64,000 nucleotides of DNA from Agreia sp. PsM10 (GTDB lineage Bacteria > Actinomycetota > Actinomycetes > Actinomycetales > Microbacteriaceae). This document shows positions 8,093-15,701 of this stretch, piece after piece. The notes beneath the pieces were generated by a model. The model worked only from the letters and a program-made list of their open reading frames with translations, was not told the DNA's origin and ran no database searches. The stretch is from the NCBI RefSeq assembly GCF_030433855.1, contig NZ_JARUXC010000012.1:49786-113785 (forward strand), written 5' to 3'. The stretch's first letter is position 1; each line of letters opens with the position of its first letter. A program made the translations under genes and the position numbers.

Positions 8093-9031
8093 ATGGCCGA
8101 CCGATTGATGCTGCTCGACACCGCCTCGCTCTACTTCCGCGCGTTCTACGGGGTGCCTGACGCCATCAAACGAGACGACGGCACGCCTGTGAACGCGGTG
8201 CGCGGCCTGCTCGACATGATCGCGCGGCTCACGACGGAGTTCGAGGCCACGCAGCTCATCGCCTGCTGGGACGACAACTGGCGCCCGCAGTGGCGGGTCG
8301 ATCTGCTTCCGAGCTACAAGGCGCAGCGGGTGGCCGAGACGGTGTCGAGCGGCAATGACATCGAAGAGGTGCCCGAGGGGCTGGTCGCCCAGATTCCGCT
8401 CATCCGCCACGTGCTCGACCTTGCCGGGATCGCCATCGTGGGCGCGGAGGACCACGAGGCCGACGACGTGATCGGCGCCTACGCCGCCCACGCGAACTCC
8501 GCCGTCGATGTCGTGACCGGCGACCGCGACCTCTTCCAGCTGGTCGACGACGCGCACGATGTGCGAGTGATCTACACGGCGCGCGGCATGAAGAACCTCG
8601 AGCTCGTCACCGATGAGGTGATCGTGGGCAAGTACAAGGTTCTGCCGAGCCAGTACGTCGACTACGCGACCCTCAGGGGTGACGCCTCGGACGGGCTGCC
8701 CGGGGTCGCGGGCATCGGCGAGAAGACGGCCGCGACGCTCCTCGCCGAGCACGGCACGCTCGAGTCGATTCGCGACGCCGCGCAGGATGCCGACAGCGGC
8801 TTGAGCGCGTCGGTGCGGTCGAAGATCGTGGCGGCCGGCGACTACCTCGACGTGGCACCCACGGTCGTGACCGTGGTGCGCGACCTCGACCTGCCCTCGC
8901 CGGCCAAGACCGGCGCGCGTCTCGCGCCCGTGGGCGGCGACGCACGCGACGAGCTCGAGAGGCTGTCGAAGGACTGGAACCTGGGTGGTTCCGTCACCCG
9001 ACTGTTGGCCGCCCTCGACAGCTACGCCTGA
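8093..9031 (+). CDS. 5'-3' exonuclease, FEN/Pol I N-terminal type, 312 aa
   Basis: Stand-alone relative of the DNA polymerase I 5'-nuclease domain. Motifs in order: MLLDTASLYFRAFYG (first acidic residue D9), CWDDNWRPQWR and LPSYKAQR (flap-threading region), EDHEADDVIGAYA and VTGDRDLFQLVDD (metal-binding Asp cluster), then GDASDGLPGVAGIGEKTAATLL, the helix-hairpin-helix that grips double-stranded DNA. It likely removes RNA primers or DNA flaps. ATG 8093 is chosen because the family starts two or three residues before the first strand; upstream in-frame codons belong to another frame's gene. Confidence 0.88.
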   Translation: MADRLMLLDTASLYFRAFYGVPDAIKRDDGTPVNAVRGLLDMIARLTTEFEATQLIACWDDNWRPQWRVDLLPSYKAQRVAETVSSGNDIEEVPEGLVAQIPLIRHVLDLAGIAIVGAEDHEADDVIGAYAAHANSAVDVVTGDRDLFQLVDDAHDVRVIYTARGMKNLELVTDEVIVGKYKVLPSQYVDYATLRGDASDGLPGVAGIGEKTAATLLAEHGTLESIRDAAQDADSGLSASVRSKIVAAGDYLDVAPTVVTVVRDLDLPSPAKTGARLAPVGGDARDELERLSKDWNLGGSVTRLLAALDSYA

Positions 9032-9042
9032 CGATCCGAAAG

Positions 9043-10179
9043 TTACAACGTGACCACGAACTTCGTCGCCGACGCCCCGGCTCGAAGTGCGTCGAGAGCG
9101 GGCTGAATGCTCTCGAGGCCCGTGCCGATGACCTCTGACCTCGGCGCGGTCACGTAACGGCCCTCGGCGAGCGCCTCGGGCAAGAACCGTCCCCACAGCA
9201 TGGGCCCGACCTCGTTCGTCATCAACGAGCTGCCCCAGACGAAGCGGGTGCGAATTCCCCGAAGGCGGCTGCGGACCATCAGCGGCGCAGTGCGCGCGAG
9301 CATCCGCAGCCCGAAGCGTGCCAGCGCCAGCGGCGCGCGACGGCGAGGGAGGCTGCTCATCGACACCGACGGGCTGGCGAGGCTGACCCGGCGCGCGCCG
9401 GTCGCGATGGCGATCGACAGAGCCGGTTCGGCAGAGCCCGTTCCGACGGCGAACACGCCGGCCACCGGGCGGCCGCCGACGAGGTCGACCACCTCGTGCG
9501 CGGCCGACCCGCTGCGGTAGTCGACGACATGCCGGGCCCCGAGCGCCCGCATCCGGTCGTGGTTGATCGGCGACGCCGTCGTGATCACGGAGTATCCGGC
9601 CGCGACGGCGAGCTGGATGGCGTTGCTTCCGACGCTCGTCGATCCTCCCCAGACGATCACCCACTCCGCCGCGTCGGTGTCTGCGTCCGCGTCTGCAGGA
9701 ACGGCGCCGCTCGTGGGATGCCGGAGGCCGAGCTGGTCGGTCTGGAACAGGGCGGACGCAGCCGTCGAGATGGCGAGGGGGAGAACGACGGCGTTCTCGA
9801 ACGACAGCTCATCGGGGATGCGCGCTGTCAACTGCGCCTGCACGACGGTGAACAGCTGGAAGGCGCCCTCGGTGGCATGGTTGCGATTCTTCTCCATGCC
9901 CACCGCATAGCCGATGACGCGGTCGCCCGCCGTGAAGCCCGACACGCCCGCGCCGACCTCCACGACCTCACCCGCGACATCCTCGCCGAGGACCGCAGGG
10001 CTGGGCAGCCACCCGTACATCACGTTTCCGGTGGACTGCTTGATCTCGTCGAGGGGGTTCACGGCGACGGCGCGTGCCCGGATCACCAGTTCACCCGCAG
10101 CGGCAGACGTGTAGGGAGCTTCGGCGACGGTCAGATCGGCGTAGGGGGCGGCCAGATAGGCGGCGGAATTTGTGGGCAT
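9043..10179 (-). CDS. zinc-free medium-chain dehydrogenase/reductase (quinone oxidoreductase/enoyl-reductase type), 378 aa
   Basis: N-terminal GroES-like fold (VNPLDEIKQS, LGEDVAGEVVEVG, FTAGDRVIGY) followed by a Rossmann domain with WVIVWGGSTSVGSNAIQLA, the A/G-x-x-x-V-G pattern for NAD(P)H. The catalytic-zinc Cys is absent, so it belongs to the quinone-reductase-like branch of the MDR superfamily. Start taken at ATG 10179 (MPTNSAAYL); an upstream extension would cross the operator region. It is divergent from a TetR gene, and both promoters lie over two near-identical palindromes, so it is very probably that regulator's target. The substrate is unknown. Confidence 0.85.
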   Translation of the reverse strand: MPTNSAAYLAAPYADLTVAEAPYTSAAAGELVIRARAVAVNPLDEIKQSTGNVMYGWLPSPAVLGEDVAGEVVEVGAGVSGFTAGDRVIGYAVGMEKNRNHATEGAFQLFTVVQAQLTARIPDELSFENAVVLPLAISTAASALFQTDQLGLRHPTSGAVPADADADTDAAEWVIVWGGSTSVGSNAIQLAVAAGYSVITTASPINHDRMRALGARHVVDYRSGSAAHEVVDLVGGRPVAGVFAVGTGSAEPALSIAIATGARRVSLASPSVSMSSLPRRRAPLALARFGLRMLARTAPLMVRSRLRGIRTRFVWGSSLMTNEVGPMLWGRFLPEALAEGRYVTAPRSEVIGTGLESIQPALDALRAGASATKFVVTL

Positions 10180-10207
10180 GACTGGCGTCCTCTGCGTGAT
10201 CGACAAG

Positions 10208-10258
10208 TGATGGCATTGCGTGACATCAGAATACACGTGATGGCACGCCGTGTCATCA
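10208..10258. promoter_or_regulatory. two tandem 21-bp palindromes: TetR operator pair
   Basis: Sites at 10208-10228 and 10238-10258 share the form TGATGgCA-N7-TG(A/T)CATCA and start exactly 30 bp apart, close to three helical turns. They lie in the 92-bp gap between the divergent oxidoreductase and TetR genes, so one operator array can control both promoters. Tandem placement on one DNA face suggests cooperative binding. Confidence 0.75.
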
Positions 10259-10271
10259 CTAGACTGACCTC

Positions 10272-10838
10272 ATGGCTCGTTGGCAACCGAATGCGCGTGG
10301 GCGGCTCGAACGTGCGGCGTTCGAGCTCTTCGTCGAGCAGGGATTCCAGGCCACGACGGTTCCCCAGATTGCGGAACGCGCCGGACTGTCGACGCGCACC
10401 TTTTTCCGGCACTTCGCCGACAAGCGCGACGCCCTCTTCGCCGAGGAGCACGCCGTACCGGAGCAGGCGGCGCGCATCATCGCCGAGGCTCCCGCGTCGC
10501 TCGGCCCCCTGCAGATCGTCGCCGACGGATTCGACGCAGTCGCGGCGGCGCAGTTCTCGCGGGAGAAGAGCTACTACATCGCCCGCCATCGGATCATCCA
10601 GTCCGATGACGGACTGAGAGAACGGCAACTGCGCATGCCTGCCGCCCTGGTCGAGGCGCTGCGCACCGGTTTCGAGCATCGCGGCGTCGACCCCGTCGAC
10701 GCGACGCTCGCGGCGCACCTCACGGCCACCGTGTTCAGCGTCTCGATCGGTCGCTGGCTCGCCTCGCCTTCCGATGAGCCTCTCGCCGCGCTGCTCCGCG
10801 ACACCTTCGATCGGATGCGGCGCACCGCCTCGTCGTAG
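10272..10838 (+). CDS. TetR-family regulator of the adjacent oxidoreductase, 188 aa
   Basis: N-terminal helix-turn-helix at about 8-58: RGRLERAAFELFVEQGFQATTVPQIAERAGLSTRTFFRHFADKRD, a very typical TetR reading head. The C-terminal helical domain (about 70-185) is the effector and dimer part. The start codon lies 13 bases beyond the second operator palindrome, which implies autorepression. Ligand unknown; such divergent TetR/oxidoreductase pairs usually respond to a toxic organic compound. Confidence 0.92.
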   Translation: MARWQPNARGRLERAAFELFVEQGFQATTVPQIAERAGLSTRTFFRHFADKRDALFAEEHAVPEQAARIIAEAPASLGPLQIVADGFDAVAAAQFSREKSYYIARHRIIQSDDGLRERQLRMPAALVEALRTGFEHRGVDPVDATLAAHLTATVFSVSIGRWLASPSDEPLAALLRDTFDRMRRTASS

Positions 10839-10853
10839 GCCGGGCGACGGCGG

Positions 10854-11636
10854 TCAGTAAGGCGAAGACACTCCGCCGATGCGCCGCGACAGCTCGCGGG
10901 CGTGCCGCTGGGTCTCCTCCACCAGTCGTGCGCGGCTGGGCTCGTCGTGCGATTCGCGCTCGAACGTCACCGCGATCGCCGCTGCGGGCCATCCCGCATG
11001 GTCGATGACCGCGACCGCGATGGAGGCGAGCCCGGGCGTGATCGTCTGGTCTTCGATCGCGAATCCTCGAGTGCGGGTCTCCGTGAGGATGCGACGGAGT
11101 CGACCGTACGTCTCCGGTCCGGTCTCCTCGCCGCGCCGTGTGAAGGCAGCGGCGTCGGGAAACAGGGCGCGCACCTGGGCGGCGGGCATCGCGGCGAGCA
11201 TGGCGATGCCGCTGGCCGTGAGGTGTGCGGGCAGTCGCACCCCCACGTCACTGACGAGCGCCTGCTTGCGAGGAGCCCGTTCCTCGATGAGATACAGCAC
11301 GTCGCGGCCGTGCATCACGGCCAGATGCGCGCTCTCGACGATGCGGTCGACGAGCAGGGCGAGAACCGGGTGGCCGAGTCGGGAGAGCGGCTCCTGCCGG
11401 CCGAATCCGGAACCGAGCTCGAACGCCGCGATTCCGAGGCCGTACCGCCTGATGTCGGCGAAATGCAGCACGAAGCCGGCATCCACGAGCACCCCGAGCA
11501 GCTTGTAGACCGACGAGCGGGGCAGCGAGAGAGCGGATGCCAGGGTCGCGGCGGGCACGGGCCGGCTCTGGGCTGCCAGATGGCTGAGGATGCGCAGCGC
11601 CGCGCTCGCGGCGGGTGCTCCCGATTCGATGGACAC
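10854..11636 (-). CDS. IclR-family regulator, probable histidine-utilisation regulator, 260 aa
   Basis: Winged helix at about 8-60 (AASAALRILSHLAAQ, ATLASALSLPRSSVYKLLGVLVDAGFV) and an IclR effector domain (about 80-255: HLAVMHGRDVLYLIEE, LPAHLTASGIAMLAAMP, GFAIEDQTITPGLASIAVAV). GTG 11636 (VSIESGAPA) gives a normal family length; a TTG at 11642 is possible, and starting further upstream would overlap the hutH promoter. Divergent from hutH with about 80 bp between, where a strong palindrome lies at 11645-11660. Inference from context: it controls hutH and itself, perhaps sensing a histidine pathway intermediate. Confidence 0.85.
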   Translation of the reverse strand: MSIESGAPAASAALRILSHLAAQSRPVPAATLASALSLPRSSVYKLLGVLVDAGFVLHFADIRRYGLGIAAFELGSGFGRQEPLSRLGHPVLALLVDRIVESAHLAVMHGRDVLYLIEERAPRKQALVSDVGVRLPAHLTASGIAMLAAMPAAQVRALFPDAAAFTRRGEETGPETYGRLRRILTETRTRGFAIEDQTITPGLASIAVAVIDHAGWPAAAIAVTFERESHDEPSRARLVEETQRHARELSRRIGGVSSPY

Positions 11637-11644
11637 ACTCAACT

Positions 11645-11660
11645 GTCTCGCATACGAGAC
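11645..11660. promoter_or_regulatory. palindromic operator between the IclR gene and hutH
   Basis: GTCTCGCATACGAGAC: perfect 6-base arms around CATA, and the next bases (ACt ... gGT) extend the symmetry with one mismatch. It lies directly upstream of the IclR-type start and about 55 bp from the hutH ATG, a natural site for the regulator. Confidence 0.6.
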
Positions 11661-11715
11661 GGTTTCGTCGCATCCGGACCACCGGCATCCGCTCGCCCGC
11701 GGTCGAATGGGTGTC

Positions 11716-13287
11716 ATGACCGCGCCAACTCCGACCTCCTCCCGCATCTCGGCCCCCGTGCGTATCGGCACCGGCCCCATCGATATCGACGACGTGGTCG
11801 CGGTGGCGCGTCACGACGCTCATGTCGAGATCGACGCCGACGCTCGCGCCGCGGTGGCGGACAGTCGAGCGGTCGTCGAGGCGCTCGCGGCGGACCCCGC
11901 GCCGCACTATGGAATCTCGACCGGCTTCGGGGCCCTCGCCTCGACCTTCATCGCGAGCGAGCAGCGCACGCAGCTGCAGCGCAGCCTGGTTCGATCCCAC
12001 GCGGCCGGCTCGGGGCCCGAGGTCGAGCGCGAGGTCATCCGCAGCCTGATGCTGCTGCGCATCTCGACACTGCTGACCGGGCGCACCGGCATCCGCCTGT
12101 CGACGGTCGACAGCTACGTCGCCATGCTCAACGCGGGCATCACGCCCATTGTGCGCGAATACGGCTCTCTCGGCTGCTCGGGCGACCTGGCGCCTCTGGC
12201 GCACTGCGCGCTCGCGCTGATGGGGGAGGGCGAGGTGCGCGACGCCTTCGGGGTCGTGATGCCGGCCGCGGAGGCGCTCGCGGCGGCGGGCATCGATGCC
12301 GTGGTGCTGGCAGAGAAGGAGGGGCTCGCCCTGATCAACGGCACCGACGGCATGCTCGGCCAGCTGAGTCTCGCCATTCACGACCTGCGGATGCTGCTGA
12401 CGAGCGCTGACATCGCCGCCGGCATGAGCGTCGAGGCCCTGCTCGGAACCGATGCCGTGTTCGCCGCCGATCTGCAGGCGCTGCGGCCGCAGCACGGCCA
12501 GGCACTGTCCGCCTCCAACCTGCGCTCGATGCTCGCGGGGTCACCGATCGTCGCGAGCCACAAGCCCTCCACCCACACGGTGGTGCAGGACGCGTACTCG
12601 CTGCGCTGCGCGCCGCAGGTGCACGGCGCTGCTCGAGACACGGTGGACCACGCCGCCCTGGTCGCGGGCCGCGAGCTGGCCTCGGCGGTCGACAACCCGG
12701 TCGTGACGATCGACGGGCGTGTCGAGTCGAACGGCAACTTCCACGGTGCGCCCGTGGCCTATGTGCTCGATTTTCTCGCCATCGTGGCGGCCGACGTCGC
12801 GAGCATGTCGGAGCGACGCACCGACCGTATGCTCGACCCGGCTCGCAACCACGGGCTCCCCGCGTTCCTGGCTCACGACGCGGGAGTCGACAGCGGCCTC
12901 ATGATCGCCCAGTACACGGCCGCGGGGATCGTGTCGGAACTGAAGCGGCTCGCGGTTCCCTCATCGGTCGATTCGATCCCCTCCTCGGCGATGCAGGAGG
13001 ATCACGTGTCGATGGGGTGGGCCGGCGCCCGCAAGCTCCGCACCGCCATCGACGGGCTGACCAGGGTCATCGCGATCGAGGTGATGACGGCGGCCCGCGC
13101 GCTCGACCTGCGCGCACCGCTCGAGCCCGGCGATGGATCGAGCGCCGTGCTCGAGCTTGTGCGGGCCGAGATCGACGGGCCGGGGCCCGACCGGTTTCTC
13201 TCGCCCGAGATCGAGGCCGTCGCATCCCTCGTTCGACGGGGAGCCGTGCGCGATGCCGCGGCCGAGCGGCTGGGCGGACTGAACTGA
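11716..13287 (+). CDS. hutH: histidine ammonia-lyase, 523 aa
   Basis: Removes ammonia from L-histidine to give urocanate, the first step of histidine breakdown, in the cytoplasm. The catalytic loop YGISTGFG is at 65-72. The MIO cofactor triad is Cys154-Ser155-Gly156 within GSLGCSGDLAPL, rather than the textbook Ala-Ser-Gly; the first position varies in this family and the Ser, Asp and Leu context is intact. SSAMQEDHVSMGW near residue 425 is the second active-site signature. ATG 11716 is used, though ATG 11707 is in frame. No other hut genes follow, so hutU, hutI and hutG must lie elsewhere. Confidence 0.95.
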   Translation: MTAPTPTSSRISAPVRIGTGPIDIDDVVAVARHDAHVEIDADARAAVADSRAVVEALAADPAPHYGISTGFGALASTFIASEQRTQLQRSLVRSHAAGSGPEVEREVIRSLMLLRISTLLTGRTGIRLSTVDSYVAMLNAGITPIVREYGSLGCSGDLAPLAHCALALMGEGEVRDAFGVVMPAAEALAAAGIDAVVLAEKEGLALINGTDGMLGQLSLAIHDLRMLLTSADIAAGMSVEALLGTDAVFAADLQALRPQHGQALSASNLRSMLAGSPIVASHKPSTHTVVQDAYSLRCAPQVHGAARDTVDHAALVAGRELASAVDNPVVTIDGRVESNGNFHGAPVAYVLDFLAIVAADVASMSERRTDRMLDPARNHGLPAFLAHDAGVDSGLMIAQYTAAGIVSELKRLAVPSSVDSIPSSAMQEDHVSMGWAGARKLRTAIDGLTRVIAIEVMTAARALDLRAPLEPGDGSSAVLELVRAEIDGPGPDRFLSPEIEAVASLVRRGAVRDAAAERLGGLN

Positions 13288-13315
13288 CCGGGCGCGGCCC
13301 GGGACGGCGCGCCCG

Positions 13316-14788
13316 CTACTGTACGGCGGCGGTGAGACGGGCGACGGTGTCGAGCGCCTGCGCCACCGCGGGGCGTGCCAGCCACTGTTCGAGCGTGATC
13401 TCGCGCGACCGCTCGCGATAACCGTCTTCGATGGCGCGCAGACGTTCGACGAAGTCGGCGCTGCGCACCATGAGTGACACCTCGAAGTTCAGGCTGAACG
13501 AGCGCATGTCCATGTTGCTCGACCCGACGACGGCCACGTCGTCGTCGACCGTGAAGTGCTTCGAGTGCAGCACCGTCGGCTCCTGGTAGAGGAAGATGCG
13601 CACGCCGGAGCGCAGAAGCGTCTCGTAGTACGAGCGCTGCGCGTGGTAGACCACGTACTGGTCGGCGACGGCGCAGGCGAAGAGCTGCACGTCGACTCCC
13701 CGCTCGGCGGCCGTCGTGATGGCGTAGAGCATGGAGTCGTCGGGCACGAAGTACGGGCTCGCGATGATCAGGCGTTCCTGGGCTCCGTAGACGAGCGCGT
13801 TGAAGAGGCGCAGGTTGTTCTCGCCGTCGAATCCCGGCCCGCTCGGAACGACCTGGCACTCGATGCTGTCGGGGGATTGCGACGGGGTGGCACGCGTGTC
13901 GTCGGTCTCGACGATGTCGCCCGTCTCGCTGTACCAGTCGGTGACGAAGAGCGCGTCCAGACCGAGGGCTGCCGGGCCTTCGAGCCGCACCATCAGGTCC
14001 TTCCACTTCAGGCCGCGGCGGATGTTTCCCTGTTTGTCGTAGCTCGAGTCGATCATGTTCTGCGACCCCGTGAACGCGATGTGGCCGTCGACGACGACGA
14101 TCTTGCGGTGGTTGCGCAGATCGGGTCGACGCCAGTTTCCCTGCCAGGGACGGAACGGCAGCATCTCCTCGAACGGGATGCCGTTCTCCCGCAGCCAGGC
14201 GCGTGTCGAGCGACCGCGCGGATTGCGCATGGTGGCCCAGTGGTCGTAGAGCACGCGCACGGTGACGCCCCGCTCGTGGGCCGACTTCAGCGCGTCGAAG
14301 AATGCGCGGGTGGTGTCGTCGCGGCCCAGGATGTAGAACTCGACGTGCACGTACAGGGTTGCGGATGCGACGGCGTCGGTCATCGCCTGGATCGACGCCT
14401 CGTAGTCGGGCAGCAGGGTGGCGGTGTTGCCCGCGATCAGAGGCATGGCGCCGAGGGTGCGGTTGAGGTGCACGACCGAACCGAACCAGGCGGGTTCGGC
14501 CGTCGTGGTCTCGGCGCCGTCGAACGGACCGGCCGCGTCGAGGATGAAGGCGTTGACCTCGCGCTGCTTGTCGCGTCTGTCTTTCGGCAGCCGAGAACTG
14601 CCGAGCAGTGCGTAGAGAAGGCTGCCGGGGATGGGGGAGATGAAGATGGCGAGGAGCCAGGCCATGGCGGAGCTGGGCCGGCGGTTGCGGGGCACGGTGA
14701 CGACGGCGCCGATGCGGATGAGGATGTCGACCACCAGGATGACGATGGGGAAGATCTTGAGGATCGAGCGCCAGGTCGTGCGGGCCAT
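13316..14788 (-). CDS. cls: cardiolipin synthase, phospholipase D family, 490 aa
   Basis: Two N-terminal membrane helices (about 8-32 and 42-63) precede two phospholipase D HKD motifs: H227-x-K229-x4-D234 (HRKIVVVDG ... GSQNMID) and H408-x-K410-x4-D415 (HSKHFTVDD ... GSSNMDMRS). This is the bacterial cardiolipin synthase layout, which joins two phosphatidylglycerols, or uses a related donor, at the inner membrane. Its ATG overlaps the stop of the GntR gene by one base (TGATG), so the two are co-transcribed on the minus strand, although no functional link is obvious. Confidence 0.92.
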   Translation of the reverse strand: MARTTWRSILKIFPIVILVVDILIRIGAVVTVPRNRRPSSAMAWLLAIFISPIPGSLLYALLGSSRLPKDRRDKQREVNAFILDAAGPFDGAETTTAEPAWFGSVVHLNRTLGAMPLIAGNTATLLPDYEASIQAMTDAVASATLYVHVEFYILGRDDTTRAFFDALKSAHERGVTVRVLYDHWATMRNPRGRSTRAWLRENGIPFEEMLPFRPWQGNWRRPDLRNHRKIVVVDGHIAFTGSQNMIDSSYDKQGNIRRGLKWKDLMVRLEGPAALGLDALFVTDWYSETGDIVETDDTRATPSQSPDSIECQVVPSGPGFDGENNLRLFNALVYGAQERLIIASPYFVPDDSMLYAITTAAERGVDVQLFACAVADQYVVYHAQRSYYETLLRSGVRIFLYQEPTVLHSKHFTVDDDVAVVGSSNMDMRSFSLNFEVSLMVRSADFVERLRAIEDGYRERSREITLEQWLARPAVAQALDTVARLTAAVQ

Positions 14789-15531
14789 CAGGCGGCCGGA
14801 AGCGTTCTGAGCAGGCGCTCGGTGGCGGTCACCATGTGCGCTCGCATCGCGTCTGCCGCGGCCTGGGGATCGCGGGAGAGCAGCGCCTCGTGCACCGCCA
14901 CGTGCTCGTCGTAGGCCTGCTCGGCGTCGGACGTGTCGTGCAGGCCGCGTTCGACCCAGATGCGAAGCAGCGATCGAATGCTCTGGAGCAGGGTGACGAG
15001 AACCGAGTTGTCGACGCCGCGTGCGATCTCGAGGTGGAACTTGAGGTCGGCCTCGATGAAGCGGGTGCGGTTGTCGCCCGCCTCCTTCATGGCCGTGAGG
15101 TGCTGGTTGAGCCGCTTCATCGCGTCGTCGGACATGCGGCTCGCTGCGAGCTCTGTGGCGAAGACCTCGAGGGCGCCGCGAACCTCGATCAGTTCACGGG
15201 TGCGTGGCTCGCCGAGCATGAGGCCCCAGCTCAGAGTCTCGGGAAGCAGCTCGGAGGCTGTTCCACGGAGGTACGTGCCGCTGCCGGGACGCACGTCGAC
15301 GATGCCCAGGATCTCGAGTGCGGCGAGGGCCTCGCGCACCGCCGAGCGGCCTATTCCCAGGGCCGTGGCGAGCTGACGCTCCGGCGGCAGCCGGGTTCCC
15401 GGCGCGATGTCGCCGCCCATGAATAGGTCGAGCAGGCGTTTCGCGACGGCGGACACGGCTGTGCCGCTGGCCACGGAGCTGAGGGCCGCGCTGATCTCGT
15501 CGGTCGCGGGTCGATCGGGGAAGGCGGGCAC
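14788..15531 (-). CDS. GntR-family (FadR/FCD subgroup) regulator of the apionate operon, 247 aa
   Basis: N-terminal winged helix at about 22-90 (LLDLFMGGDIAPGTRLPPERQLATALGIGRSAVREAL, GIVDVRPGSGTYL) and a C-terminal all-helical FCD domain (about 105-240) with the metal/ligand pattern D-x3-H ... H (FIEADLKFHLEIARG, YDEHVAVHEALLSRD). FCD regulators usually bind sugar acids or other carboxylates. It is divergent from the transporter at 15702, and a promoter overlapped by an inverted repeat lies between them. Inferred role: repressor of the catabolic operon, released by apionate or an intermediate. Confidence 0.9.
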   Translation of the reverse strand: MPAFPDRPATDEISAALSSVASGTAVSAVAKRLLDLFMGGDIAPGTRLPPERQLATALGIGRSAVREALAALEILGIVDVRPGSGTYLRGTASELLPETLSWGLMLGEPRTRELIEVRGALEVFATELAASRMSDDAMKRLNQHLTAMKEAGDNRTRFIEADLKFHLEIARGVDNSVLVTLLQSIRSLLRIWVERGLHDTSDAEQAYDEHVAVHEALLSRDPQAAADAMRAHMVTATERLLRTLPAA

Positions 15532-15583
15532 ACGCTCAGATTAGCAACGACGTCTGACGCGGTGCCGTCCACGCCCGCGCTTG

Positions 15584-15648
15584 TTGCCAAAAACGGACAT
15601 GTGGCGCTATTCTGGTGAAATTGGTCAACCGGTTGCTACCACTTGACC
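15584..15648 (+). promoter_or_regulatory. sigma-70-type promoter with overlapping GntR operator
   Basis: TTGCCA (15584-15589) and TATTCT (15608-15613) are 18 bp apart and make a plausible housekeeping promoter for the plus-strand operon. Just downstream of the -10, GGTCAA (15623-15628) and TTGACC (15643-15648) form an inverted repeat, with AACCGGTT palindromic inside the left part. A repressor there would block transcription at the start region. Confidence 0.5.
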
Positions 15649-15701
15649 GTCGCTGCTCGTTGCGATGGCTCAACCCGTTGGCGTTAACAAGGGAGTTATT
15701 C

